From Typhlomys cinereus (Eukaryota > Chordata > Mammalia > Rodentia > Platacanthomyidae), in the NCBI GenBank assembly GCA_023101885.1, contig JALPQD010000825.1:248001-312000 (forward strand): a stretch of 64,000 nt of DNA. Reading direction: 5' to 3'. This document shows positions 35,478 to 45,870 of the stretch, piece after piece. Each line of letters opens with the position of its first letter. Within the stretch, counting starts at the first letter, position 1. Made by a program: the position numbers and the translations under genes. Below the pieces are notes generated by a model. That model was not told the DNA's origin. It made no database searches and saw only the letters and a program-made list of their open reading frames with translations.

Positions 35478-37250
35478 ATGACCTGTCTGCTGCGCGTGCT
35501 CAGCCTGCACCTTCTGCTGCTGCCCACTGCCACGCCCCCGGCAGGGGGCTGCCCGTCGCGCTGCGAGTGCTCGGCGCCCACCCGCGCCGTAGCCTGCAGC
35601 CGGCGCCGCCTAACCTCCGTCCCCGACGGCATCCCGGCCGAGACGCGCCTGCTGGAGCTGAGCCGCAACCGCATCCGCTGCCTGAACCCGGGTGACCTGG
35701 CCTCGCTGCCCGCCCTGGAGGAGCTGGACCTCAGCCACAACGTCATCGCGCATGTGGAGCCCGGCGCCTTTGCCGACCTGCCGCGCCTGCATGTGCTTAG
35801 TCTCCGCGGCAACCAGCTGAAGCTCATCCCGCCCGGCGTCTTCACGCGCCTGGACAACCTGACCCTGCTGGACCTGAGCGACAACAAGCTGGTCATCCTC
35901 CTGGACTACACGTTTCAGGACCTGCGCGGCCTGCGGCGGCTGGATGTAGGCAACAACAACCTGGTGTTCATCTCGCGCAGGGCCTTCGCAGGGCTGCTGG
36001 CCCTGGACGAGCTGACCCTGGAGCGCTGCAACCTCACCTCGCTGTCGGCCGAGTCCCTGGGTCACCTGCGCGGCCTGGGCGCCCTGCGCCTGCGCCACCT
36101 GGCCATTGCCGCCCTGGAGGATCGAAACTTCCAGAAGCTCCCGGGACTCCTGCACCTGGAGATTGACCACTGGCCGCTGCTGGAGGAGGTGGCGGCTGGC
36201 AGCCTGCAGGGCCTCAACCTGACATCGCTGTCTGTCACGCACACCAACATCACTGCCGTGCCGGCTGCCGCACTTCGACACCAGACGCACCTGACCAGCC
36301 TCAATCTGTCCCACAACCCTATCAGCACGGTGCCCCGCGGGTCCTTCCGAGACCTGGTGCGGCTGCGGGAGCTGCACCTGGCGGGGGCGCTGCTGGCCGT
36401 GGTGGAACCCCAGGCATTCCTGGGGCTGCGGCAGATCCGGCTGCTCAACGTGTCCGACAACCTGCTGTCCACTCTGGAGGAGGGCACCTTCCACTCCGTC
36501 AACACGCTGGAGACCCTGCGCGTGGATGGAAACCCACTGGCCTGTGACTGTCGCCTGCTGTGGATCGTGCAGAGGCGCAAGACCCTCAACTTCGACGGGC
36601 GCCTGCCGGCCTGTGCCACGCCCACCGAGGTGCGCGGCGACGCCCTCCGGAACCTGCCCGACTCTGTCCTCTTCGAATACTTCGTGTGTCGCAAGCCCAA
36701 GATCCGGGAGCGCAGGCTGCAGCAGATGGCTGCCACCGCGGGGGATAACGTGCGCTTCCTGTGCCGCGCCGAAGGCGAGCCTGCGCCCACCGTATCCTGG
36801 GTGACGCCCCAGCACCACACGGTGACAGCCAGCAGCGAGGGCCGGGCGCGCGTGCTGCCCACCGGCACCCTGCTCATCTCGGATGCTCAGCCCCAGGACA
36901 CGGGCACCTACACGTGCGTGGCCAGCAATGCCGGGGGCAATGACACCTATTTCGCCACGTTGACCGTGCGGCCGGCCGCCAACCGGACCCAGGGCGAGGG
37001 TCACAACGAGACGCTGGTGGGTGTCCGCTTCCCACTGGATCTGACCACCATCCTGGTGTCCACTGCTATGGGCTGCATCACTTTCCTGGGCGTGGTCCTC
37101 TTCTGCTTCCTCCTGCTGTTCGTGTGGAGCCGGGGCCGCGGCCAGCACAAGAACCACTTCTCCGTGGAATATTCCTTCCGCAAGGTGGACGGCCCTGTGG
37201 CTGCGGCCAGCCAGGGGGGGGCGCGCAAGTTCAACATGAAAATGATCTGA
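35478..37250 (+). CDS. LINGO3: LINGO3, LRR and Ig domain-containing Nogo-receptor-interacting protein 3
   Basis: Single-exon reading frame of 590 codons (human about 592) for a type I membrane protein of the neuronal LINGO family. A signal peptide (about residues 1-23) is followed by the LRR N-cap with CPSRCEC, about a dozen leucine-rich repeats (LEELDLSHNVIAHVEPGAF type), and the C-cap with NPLACDCRLLWIVQRRK. An I-set Ig domain follows (CRAEGEPAP...DTGTYTCVASNAGGNDTYF), then a membrane helix around residues 518-550 (STAMGCITFLGVVLFCF). A short cytosolic tail ends KFNMKMI. The start is fixed by the signal peptide and an acceptor at 35463, so 14 bases of 5' UTR lie in this exon. Position beside LSM7 matches human. 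Confidence 0.98.
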   Translation: MTCLLRVLSLHLLLLPTATPPAGGCPSRCECSAPTRAVACSRRRLTSVPDGIPAETRLLELSRNRIRCLNPGDLASLPALEELDLSHNVIAHVEPGAFADLPRLHVLSLRGNQLKLIPPGVFTRLDNLTLLDLSDNKLVILLDYTFQDLRGLRRLDVGNNNLVFISRRAFAGLLALDELTLERCNLTSLSAESLGHLRGLGALRLRHLAIAALEDRNFQKLPGLLHLEIDHWPLLEEVAAGSLQGLNLTSLSVTHTNITAVPAAALRHQTHLTSLNLSHNPISTVPRGSFRDLVRLRELHLAGALLAVVEPQAFLGLRQIRLLNVSDNLLSTLEEGTFHSVNTLETLRVDGNPLACDCRLLWIVQRRKTLNFDGRLPACATPTEVRGDALRNLPDSVLFEYFVCRKPKIRERRLQQMAATAGDNVRFLCRAEGEPAPTVSWVTPQHHTVTASSEGRARVLPTGTLLISDAQPQDTGTYTCVASNAGGNDTYFATLTVRPAANRTQGEGHNETLVGVRFPLDLTTILVSTAMGCITFLGVVLFCFLLLFVWSRGRGQHKNHFSVEYSFRKVDGPVAAASQGGARKFNMKMI

Positions 37251-38640
37251 GGGTGCTGGGGATGGAGCAACCCGTCCACGCCGGGTTGGCATCCATCTGG
37301 TTTGTTCCCTGAGGGGCTCGGCAGCCACTTCAAGTCAGCTCACTGGCAGAACTTCCCATGTTTTGTAGATGGATGCGCCACCCCGCCGGTGGGACCTGTT
37401 TTTATGATTCTTTTGCAGTTTCTGACATGTTTTATAAAAGTTTTCACCTCTCTGCCCACCCCTGCCTGGGACTGGCTGGGACAGAGGGGAGTTTGGGGGA
37501 CGCGGGGCCTGAGGTGCTCGTTGGTGGGGGGGCTCGCAAGCTGCTGCTCTTGGACACCGCCAACCTTCTCCCTCCCCACCCAGCTGCCACATCCCCAAGA
37601 TGCTTTTAGTGGGGACCCCCCAGAGGCACAGGCTGGCCACCTCACCACAGGAGGGAGGGACCCACGGGGAACATGGCTCACAGTTGATGGGGTCGGTTCC
37701 CCCCACGTCACCACATCCCACGGACCACTCGGGGATTGGGGGCGCTGCCTGCAATCATGCGCACCCGAGCACCCCAAGGACCAGCACATACCAATGCATC
37801 CCACCTGCCACCTGCTGTCCAGCCAGAGAATAGCCATGTTCCCCCTGGCTTTCCTCCACAGGAGGGGGGGAGGTGGGACCCGTCCTCTCCCAGACTCAGC
37901 TGTCCTGGAGTCTTGGGTGACCCCGGGACAGGCCTGCTGCCTCCACAGCTGCAGGCAATGAGCTCACTGGCACCCTGAGGTAAGCAAGGTGTCAGTTCCT
38001 GACTGATCATCCACATCTGCTCAGGGGGAAGGGCCCTGGGTGATGGGGAGTGGGTCAGGCACCCCGAGGGCACGAGGTCCTTGCAGAGGTTGTAAAAGGG
38101 GCTCCAAGCCATCTCCACTCCTTCCTGCCAAGCTGGGAGATCCAAGGCCCACTGGGACTCCGAGTCTTCTTCCAACAGGCAGCCCTAGCATCCGGCCCCT
38201 GCCCCATGTCCTGAGGCCCATGAGAGCGGATTCCTGTGGCCAAGCTTGGATCTGGCTTGGCCGGGACCCCCCAAGGCTGTGGCTGGGAACATGGGGATCC
38301 TGGGTCCTTCCCCCACCCTTGTGTCCTGTACATACTGATTGTGAGCTGGTTGCAGACGGTGGTTCCACACTGCACCCCAGAACCGGGCAGCAGTGACCAC
38401 GTGGGGTCCTCCAGCGGGTTCCTGGCCCCGGTTACCATAACAACACAGAGGACCTTTACACAAACAAGACATCCAAGTGCCTTTGACTCACTAGAAGACA
38501 GGAGGCGGGCTGCATCGTCTGCAGTGGGGGTACATTTCCCGGGGTTTACCGGCCGCCTCCCCTCTCCCCTCCATCTCTTCCCACCCCACCCAGCTGTTTG
38601 GTTGGAATCCAATAAAACAACCTATTTAATAACGGTTTAA
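37251..38640 (+). other. LINGO3: LINGO3 3' UTR
   Basis: No other feature is seen between the LINGO3 stop and the AATAAA at 38611. The sequence is mostly unique, with GC-rich patches. It ends just before a SINE at 38653. Confidence 0.7.
38611..38616 (+). terminator. LINGO3 poly(A) signal
   Basis: AATAAA in GGAATCCAATAAAACAACC, about 1.36 kb after the stop codon; the only plus-strand canonical hexamer before the SINE. Confidence 0.75.
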
Positions 38641-38652
38641 AAGAATAGTATT

Positions 38653-38937
38653 TGGGGCTGGAGAGGTGGCTCAGGGGTTAAGCCTCTGCCTTGCAGGCAG
38701 AAGGTCCCGAGTTATGATCCTAGGCCCACATAGACGCCAGGCAGAAGCAGGGGCGGCCTGCGTTTCTGGTCCTGGTAGGGTGGAGCCTGTGAATCCCCGG
38801 GCAGAGTAAACAGGAGGTGGAGGCGGTCCATGGTGGTTCCCGAATTCGTCCGTGGTTCTACACACACACACATACATACACACACACGCATACACACAAT
38901 TGAATAATTAATAAATAAAAAAAAATTCTAAGAAACA
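38653..38937 (+). repeat. tRNA-derived SINE (geomyoid type), near full length
   Basis: GGGGCTGGAGAGGTGGCTCA head, the same body and CA/A-rich tail as the copies at 52 and 1746. It lies directly downstream of the LINGO3 poly(A) signal. Confidence 0.85.
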
Positions 38938-40530
38938 AAAAGCATTTATTCCAATTGGGGGGGTGGAGGAGGGTTGGTTGGGAGACCCCATCTTGAGGGG
39001 CTGGTGCCGGTGGTGGCTTTGATGTCAGAAGTCACATTTCAGTAGTCAGGATGTGGGGGCACCACCTGTCACCCCAGAACTTTGGAGACAGAAGCAGGAG
39101 GATGAGGATTTCAAGGGTCAGCCTAGGCTACCTTGGCAATTTTAGGCCAGCCTGGGATACAGGAGATCCAGCCTGAAAAGGAAAAAGTCACAGTTTATAA
39201 GCCAATGGACTCACGCCCAGCCCTGCTCAGAGAGTGCTGGCCCAGCACATGGGAGCTCCGGGGCCCGACCTCCACAGAGCAGAAACCAGATGGAGCCTTG
39301 GGGAAACTGAGGCTGGGGCCTTGGAGGTCAAGGCTAGCCTGCGCCAGGAATGAAATAAGCCACAAAGGTGTGGGCAGGTGACCCCAAGGCACAGAAGGGG
39401 CATCCAATCAAGACCAGATTGGAGCCTCATTCCGCAGTCCTGGGGGTTCCCTGGAAGCACCCCCACATATGTCAAGTTGCCCCCTTCATACTCCCTTTAG
39501 TCTGACCCCCACTGGAAAGCACCCCCCACTGTGGGCGGGGCTCCCACATCAGCTAAACCAGCTGCTGTAGGCTTGCTCAAGCCTTAGGTGTCAGTTCACG
39601 TCTGCAGCTGTCTGGTTGACGCCCACCATGAAGGCACGCACAGGGGCTCCCAGCATGTCGGGAGTGGAGCCCCGGAACCCCGCTCTCCATTGTACCCACA
39701 ACATCGACGTCCATGTGGGCAGCTAGCCAGCCACGGGGCTGATCCCAGCTGTAGTGCCATGGGGGGGGGACAGTAGGGGGCGACAACTACCCCATCTGCT
39801 GAGTATAGAAGGCTAGCCCTTTCACCATGTGGACAGCTGTGGCCACCCTGAGTAGGGGGCTCCCCTCAATCTCAATCTCCTGTAGGGCACTGAGGTGCAG
39901 GGTGACCTGGCTAGGCAAGGTCCCCACCTTGGGGATGGAGAGGGTGCACCCAGCATGGGAGCACAGGAGGATGGGCTCCAGGCTAGCCTGGGCTAAGTGG
40001 TGGTCCGTCTCAGACTCCAGTCCCAGGTGTACCCCATGTGCCCAGGATAGGGGGGCTACTGCTGCCTCAAACCTGAGATTCAGCTGAGAAAGGCCCAGGC
40101 CAGCTCCTGAGGCAGCTGGACCCTCCAGCCCCCTAGAGCTGTGTACCCCTCCTCGTGCTCCTCTTCAAAGGCCGCCCACCAGGTCCCAGCACCTATGTGC
40201 TCCCTGGGGCCTGCATGGGGTCCTACAGTCAGGGACCAGGGCTTTAGCCCCTGCCCTGTCTGCTCCCCAGTGCCTGGGCACCTGCCTGTTCCTCAGTCTG
40301 CAGCACAAGGACATGCGCTGCTCTCAGTGCCCATCCAGGGTGCGGTTAGACCACCTGCTGCAGGCCTCCTCAAGGCCTTAGGTATCAGTTCTTCGCAGCC
40401 GGGCTCCGGCTCAGTCTGCAGCTGTGTGGCGAAGCCCAAATATCAGGGTCCCCAGCCCGGCAGCCAGAGGCCAGGGCTTCACTTTGGGCACGAGGGGAGG
40501 CGAGCTGTCCGGCAAGAAGTAAAATAGAAA
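38938..40530. other. LINGO3-OAZ1 interval; place of human PEAK3, not recognised here
   Basis: Human has PEAK3 here, transcribed like LINGO3 (gene-order knowledge). I could not assemble a pseudokinase reading frame on the plus strand. The stretch has a B1-like fragment (about 39060-39360), a pair of related segments (39558-39625 and 40349-40438) and an unassigned minus-strand open frame at 39787-40161. Either PEAK3 is lost or decayed here, or it is too diverged to see by eye. Confidence 0.45.
39787..40161 (-). other. Unidentified open frame, possibly exon or pseudogene fragment
   Basis: A minus-strand frame of about 124 codons runs from a TGA near 40162 to a TAG at 39787-39789. It has no ATG near its start but protein-like composition: LSQLNLRFEAAVAPLSWAHG, LEPILLCSHAGCTLSIPKVG, LHLSALQEIEIEG and AVHMVKGLAFYTQQMG. 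A second frame just upstream (TWWAAFEEEHEEGYTALGGW) overlaps and could join by a one-base shift. I do not recognise the family. It could be a frameshifted pseudogene, an exon of an unknown gene or chance. It is antisense to the direction expected for PEAK3. Confidence 0.35.
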
Positions 40531-40532
40531 CC

Positions 40533-40538
40533 TTTATT
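40533..40538 (-). terminator. Second OAZ1 poly(A) signal
   Basis: TTTATT on the plus strand (AATAAA on the minus), in TTCTAATAAAGG. It corresponds to the distal hexamer of human OAZ1 as I recall its 3' UTR (TTCTAAATAAAAATTT). Confidence 0.7.
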
Positions 40539-40594
40539 AGAATCCAACACTGAGCGTCACACACAGGCTTTCAGGAAATACCCGCGGAGGGAGC

Positions 40595-40600
40595 TTTATT
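40595..40600 (-). terminator. First OAZ1 poly(A) signal, overlapping the stop codon
   Basis: AATAAA on the minus strand in GCGAATAAAGC. The reading frame's stop TAA (40596-40598) is part of this hexamer. It aligns with the proximal human OAZ1 hexamer context (GCAAATAAACGCTC), which in human lies well after the stop. Confidence 0.75.
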
Positions 40601-42889
40601 CGCAGTCAGGACAGGGCACAGTATGGGGGGCAGCACACTGCCCCCCCTCCTTGGCCTCTCTCTCCAGAGTGTAGGCCATGAAGCAAGCGTCGGGTCTCTT
40701 GGGGATGAGGGGATGCCCCGGTCTCACAATCTCAAAGCCCAGAAAGCTGAAGGTCCGGAGCAGGGCGGCTGTGGGGACAGGGGTGTCAATCAGCATGTGG
40801 GAGCCCTGCCTGCCTGTGTGGCCCCTCCACAGTGCACTCACCTCTGTCCTCGCGGTTCTTGTGGAAGCAGATGAAGACGTGGTCAGCCTGCAAGCGCTCC
40901 TCGGCGAACTCTAGCAGAGCTGCAAAACTGAGCAGGGAAAGGGGGTTCACGGGAGAAAACCTGGGGTCCCAGGGCACCCGGGCACAGGTAGAAGCACTCA
41001 CCTGTCCTTGCTGCCCTCGGGCAGGGGTCCACCCGGGAGCTCAATGTAGAGGCCGCTGCCACTCCACACCGCCCGCCAGGTGACCTGCTTGGCCTCCGAG
41101 AGCAGCGACTGGATGGTGAGGACCCTGGTCTTGTCACTGGACGTGGGCTCCTCTGTCACAATCAGCCGCTCATCCTGCAGAGCCCACGGTGAGAACCCCC
41201 GCACCCCCTGCACCCCACCCCCACTCCCCACCCCCGTGCCAGGCACTCACGGCGTAGAGCAGGCTGGCTGCAAGATCGTGATCCCGCTGGCTGTCCCCTC
41301 GCCCACCTGGGATCCTCAGGGGTGGGTGAGGGGCATCAGGAGCACCACCGAGGCCCCGGACCCGGGTGACCACAGCAGTGCAGGGCGGTCCTGGAGCTGT
41401 GGGACAGTGCTAGGTCAGGGACCCTTGGGCCCAGGCCTCCCCCCAACCCGCCCTCCTCCAGCTAAGCCTCGGGGCACCGCCTCCTGCCGGCCTCACCAGG
41501 GCGATTGCATCACCCCATCTGCTGCGCTCCGCCAGGCTGTGGCCAGCAGCTGCATGTCCCGACAATCCTGAGTGAGCCCCACTGACCCCCTTCAAGATCC
41601 TCCTCAAGCTTGCTCACCAGGATGGTGTGCCCCCAAACTGCCCTCTACAGAGTGCTAACCCCCAACCCGCAACTGCCAAATGACCTGAGCCCCCTGCACC
41701 CCCCAAAGACTCTCCTCCAAACCCAAACACTACCCTGCACCCCCAACCGGCCTACCCCAATCCAAATCTTCACCCACCACTCATTATCAAGTCTTGCTTC
41801 CTTTGATCTACTACTCAACCACTCCCCAAAAAATCTGACCAAGACCCTCCCCAATCCCATCCAAGTCCAATTTGAACCATGCTGACCATACCACAAATCC
41901 TCCAACCAGGCACCCCCCAAATGCAACAGGATCCTCCCCATGACACCCCAAACCTGAGCCACAAACCCACAACACCCATAAACCAACAGGAGCCTCCACA
42001 ACACACGGAAGCCTAGCTGATAGCCTCTACTTGAGAATCACCACCCCACTACCCTCCAAATCCAAGTCTTCAAGTTACAACCCCCAAAATTGCCCCCAGC
42101 CCCTCCCCCACAACAACCCAAACAAAACCTAAACCTCTTGCCACTGGGCAGCAAATCTCCCACCGTGCCATTTCTAAATACACCCTCCAAATCCACAGAC
42201 TGAACCCCAAAAACCCAAGTTCTCAACTCCATCCTAAGGCCCTCCTCTGCTACACCTCCAAGTCTGAGTCCAGAAGCCATAACCCCAAATGAACCCTAAA
42301 TCCATTCTGAGTGCATTCCAAGTCTAAGAGCCCCAAAATGAATCTCAAATCCCTGAACGCTGGATCCCAGGTCCAATAGTCATAAATACTCCAAGTCTTC
42401 ATTGCTACATCCCAAATCCAAGTCCAGAAACGGGTGATCCTTCTCCGAATGAACCCTTCCCACTGTACCCCAAAACCCCAGCGAGTCCCGAACCTGCGGC
42501 TTCCCTAAAGGAAGCCTAAATCGCCCCCTGAAGGACTCCAAGCCCCCCAAGCAAGCCGTAGCCCTTCTTTCCCACCACACCCTGGGGCCCAGTCCCTCTA
42601 GTGGGCTCTACCCCCTCCCCCGCCGCACCCTAAACCCCGGCGGCCCCGCCCCGCGCGATTGTGGTGGCCACAAAGGGGCGGACCGAGCCCCCGCAGGTGC
42701 GGGCGGCGGCGCTTCTGGAAGCTTCGGCGGCGGCGGCGCTGACCTCTCGCCGCTGCGGCCGCCGCGACTGCGCAGGCTGAGGAGCGGCATGGTGCGGCTG
42801 GTGGGCGGCGCGGCGCTGGGTTTATCCCCCTCTTTCTCCCGGGCGAAGCAGTGGCTGTTGAGGATCCGCTGCAGGGAGGATTTCACCAT
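40596..42889 (-). CDS. OAZ1: OAZ1, ornithine decarboxylase antizyme 1 (+1 frameshift gene)
   Basis: Binds ornithine decarboxylase and sends it to the proteasome without ubiquitin, and blocks polyamine uptake. Coding exons: 42744-42889, 41251-41396, 41002-41174, 40842-40927, 40596-40768. The first frame stops at TGA 41336-41338 after 68 codons (WCS stop). A polyamine-stimulated +1 shift at TCC_TGA enters the main frame ([12 protein letters not shown]). The second in-frame Met (RTMPLL, codon 34) is the known alternative start. The main frame shows [32 protein letters not shown] and [15 protein letters not shown]. With the shift the product is 240 residues (human 228); the extra twelve come from a new C-terminus ([10 protein letters not shown]...PCPDCE) replacing the acidic ERESSGEEEE-type end. 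The start follows a TATA box at 42981. Confidence 0.97.
41336..41341 (-). promoter_or_regulatory. OAZ1: OAZ1 programmed +1 ribosomal frameshift site
   Basis: Minus-strand sequence TGG TGC TCC TGA TGC. At the TCC_TGA junction the ribosome skips one base when polyamines are high, reading GAT next. The UCC-UGA-U context is that of vertebrate antizymes. A 3' stimulatory pseudoknot is expected within about 50 bases downstream (toward 41280), but I did not fold it. Confidence 0.95.
41640..42560 (-). repeat. Strand-asymmetric C/A-rich (G/T-rich on OAZ1 sense) tract, decayed short repeat
   Basis: For about 0.9 kb the plus strand is very poor in G and rich in CCCAAA, CCAAGTCC and AACCCTAAA words, looking like a decayed minisatellite. 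On the transcribed strand of OAZ1 it reads as GGGGTTTGG/GGACTTGG-type sequence. It fills OAZ1 intron 1 just downstream of the CpG island. Confidence 0.75.
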
Positions 42890-42980
42890 CCGGCCGCTAG
42901 GGTCCGAGACCAGGAAACCTCCGCTGCGCGCCGCTGCCGCCGCTCGCCCTTCGCAAAATGGCGCCGCCGCCGCCGCCCGC

Positions 42981-42987
42981 TTTTATA
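42981..42987 (-). promoter_or_regulatory. OAZ1: OAZ1 TATA box
   Basis: TTTTATA on the plus strand, TATAAAA on the minus strand, about 92-98 bases upstream of the OAZ1 ATG. Confidence 0.85.
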
Positions 42988-43306
42988 GGCGCTGCCGCGC
43001 CGGGCCACGCCCCCCGCACCGCGCAGGCGCAGAAGCGAGCGAAGGCGGAGCTGGCGAGCCGCCGGAAGGACCAGGCCGCGCCCCGCCGCCGCCGCCGTCG
43101 CCTCCTGATTGGCGTGAGCGAGAAGCAGCCGGAAGTGCTCTCGCGGACGTGTGGTCGGCGCTCCGAGGAGCGCGGACGTCGCTCGGGGGCGGGGCCTCGG
43201 GGCGGGCTGCCCGTTACGCTTGGCCCCGCCCCGCCCCGCCCCGCCCCGGTCCGCGCAGACAGGCCTGGGCGCGATGGCGCCGCGCTCTGCCGAGTGAACG
43301 GGGCCG

Positions 43307-43314
43307 TGACGTCA
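43307..43314. promoter_or_regulatory. CRE palindrome TGACGTCA
   Basis: A perfect CREB/ATF full site at the outer edge of the OAZ1 CpG island, about 320 bases upstream of the TATA box. Binding is inferred from the motif alone. Confidence 0.55.
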
Positions 43315-44971
43315 CTCCACGTTGCGCGTGTCGAGAAATGCGGGATTTCCGGGCGTCGGTCCCCACGGCACAGTTGTTCTTTCTGACGACCCTGTAATAT
43401 TCCGCAGTTTTAGGGCGCTCCGCTTCAGGACAACGCAGCAAACGACACACGATTAAAAAAAAAAAATAGCAACGTGGGGGGCGAGATCGCGGCGCGCTTG
43501 GCCCGCGGAACAAGTGCTTCCGAGTGTGTGCGGGTGTCGCGCGTGCTGCGGGTCCCTGTGGAAACCCAGGGGTGACCGGGAAGCACCCTGCATTGCTTCC
43601 ACCTCCTTATTGCTTTGCTCTGGGCTTTGCGAGGCTCCGCCTTCCAGGGCCGGAAATGCCGGCCGCCCGCATTTCTACCTGGAGCTTTTCCACGGGATCT
43701 GGGACCCAAATTCATGACTTTTCTACTGATGAGGCAGAGTCTTAACCCCCTAACGGTGGCCGCTGCGGCAGGACCGTGGCTGTGAGTTACAAGCCAGAAC
43801 AAACTCCAGAAAATGCTCTTATCTCAAAACAAAAAAACATTCAAACGTCAACGAAGATTGGATTTAGCAAGCAAGTAAATGGAGGTTTGTAGGTGATGTT
43901 TCGCAGGCTGGATCCCAAGTCCCTAGGTAGCCCAGGCTGGCCCTGATCCAACCCACAGCTCATCAGCGGCTGCATCCGGAGTTTGAGTCTAGCCTGTGTT
44001 CCCTGGGACCTTAGGAAAGGCCCACTTTCTCTAGATATAAGGGACCCTCTGAACCAGAAGACACGAGGGAGACAGGATGGAAAGAAAATGGTCATCGAAG
44101 GGGCTGGTATTAGCTGATGCAAAAGAAGAGGGTGTAAATGCCATACATGAGGTCCTCAGATGTGGCGCGTGTGCATGTGCATGTCTGTGTCAGAGGCCAC
44201 TTGCATGTCTCCGGAGACCCAAGAAAAGTATTTTGTAAAAAAGGAAGTGTGGGCTGTGGGATTCTTGTTCTTGTTCTCTTTTAAACATTTTTGGGAAGCT
44301 GGCTTTGCCCTTCCGGCCTTCAAAGACAGAGCCTGGGAAAGTCCAGAGCAAAGCAAAAAGGAGGTGGAAGCCATCCATGTGATTCCCAATGTCACCTTTG
44401 GGCCGCCACAAATTAAAAACTGAGAAGGGAAGCATAGAAACATAGCCAGGCCTGTATTTGCCTACCACAGCTGTTGGCTGTTGCTGGCCTCTGACACCTC
44501 TGGCTTTTATCAGGGGCAGGAGGCATGGTGGGTGGGGGATTGGTAGCAGCTCCAAAGTTCTGGATGTTTCTGTCTTGGTCCTCTAGGCCCTCAGTGAGGC
44601 TGAGCTGAGACCCCTCCTCTCCTTGGCCCCCTCTTTTCTTCTTGGTATTTCTGAATTAGTGTCTCAAGTGTAGCCCAAGCTGACCTCAAATTTACAGCAA
44701 TCCTCCTGTCTCTGGGCTGGAGCCCTGGGTGGGGGTTCTTGAAGCTGTTCAGCACTCATTGCACTGTGATTGGTGGGCACAGCACTCACCCCACAACCAC
44801 ATGCAGCACCCCAGTCACCCCAGCACAGGGGTGGGGGAAGTGGGGGGGTGGGGGCCGGAGAAGGAGAAGCCCAGGGGCAGCCTGGGGTGGGGGCCGGAGA
44901 AGGAGAAGCCCAGGGGCAGCCTGGGCTATGGGACATCATGACCAAAAAAAGCATCAGCTAAGGAAGTTGTT

Positions 44972-45024
44972 TCTTTTTTTTAATTATTTATTCAATTGTG
45001 CGTGTGTGCGTATGTACGTGCGCA

Positions 45025-45060
<36 letters not shown>

Positions 45061-45266
45061 ACCACGGACAAATTCGGAAACCACCATGGACCGCCTCCAC
45101 CTCCTTGTTTACTCTACCCCGGATTCACAGGCTCCGCCCTACCAGGATCAGAAGCACAGGCTGCCCCAGCTTCCGCCTGGCATCTATACGTGGGATCTGG
45201 GATCCAAACTCAGGGCCTTCCGCCTGCAAGGCAGAGGCTTAACCCCTGAGCCACCTCTCCAGCCCG
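44972..45266 (-). repeat. tRNA-derived SINE (geomyoid type), reversed
   Basis: Plus strand runs from a (GT)n block to CCTGAGCCACCTCTCCAGCC, the reverse complement of the SINE head; body identical in layout to the copies at 52, 1746 and 38653. Confidence 0.85.
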
Positions 45267-45599
45267 GAAGTTGTTTCTTGAAGCCCACTACATCTATCCC
45301 AGAACAGACTTCTGAGCCTGCCCCCTGTCTCCCGAGTCAACAAAGTGTTTTGTAAATAGTAATCATATTTTTATTTTAAATGTACATCAGAGGGTACTGT
45401 GGAGGCCCAAGAGTGGCATCAGGAATCACCCCGATTGTTCTGCCTCCTCATTGCTCTGCTCTGAGGTTTCCAAGTTCTGCTTTACTGGGTCAGAAGGACA
45501 CGTCAGGGCCATGTGCACCTGGTGCGTTTTACATGTGATTTCGGATGGGAATTGGGGCTCTTCTGTTCGCCAGGCAGAGAAGTTAAACAAGCTGAAGGG

Positions 45600-45870
45600 G
45601 GTTAGAGAGCCGGCTCAGGGCTTAAAATACTCCATCTGGTGGGGGGGGGAAGACACTCCAGGCAGAACCTGGAGTGGACTGCACTTCCAGCCCTGATAGT
45701 TGGAGCCTGGGAGATCCCAGAGCAAATCAGATCCGAGGTAGAAGCAATCTGGGGTGATTCCCAAAGTTACTGTTGGTCCTCCACGGGAACACACAGTGTA
45801 TGTGACACACACACATACTACACACATACGCACACACATGTACTATAAATAAATAAATAAATAATAAAAT
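45600..45870 (+). repeat. Older tRNA-derived SINE with CA and AAATA tail
   Basis: Head GAGAGCCGGCTCAGGGCTTA, then a body with TGGAGCCTGGGAGATCCCAG and GAAGCAATCTGGGGTGATTC, a CA-rich stretch and an AAATAAATAAATAA tail. Confidence 0.7.

Larger units (their letters stand above)
42600..43330. promoter_or_regulatory. OAZ1: OAZ1 CpG-island promoter
   Basis: CpG-rich region covering exon 1 and upstream. A TATA box (CTATAAAAGC, 42981-42987) lies about 95 bases before the start codon, followed by a GCC-rich leader with ATTTTGCGA, as in other OAZ1 genes. Farther up are repeated CCCCGCCCCG GC boxes (about 43223-43248) and a perfect CRE palindrome TGACGTCA at 43307-43314. Confidence 0.8.

Noticed and set aside
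35610..37328. Long open frame of 572 codons antisense to LINGO3
   Set aside because: It mirrors the GC-rich coding exon in an antisense frame and has low-complexity Gln/Val/Ala composition; the plus frame is the clear LINGO3 protein.
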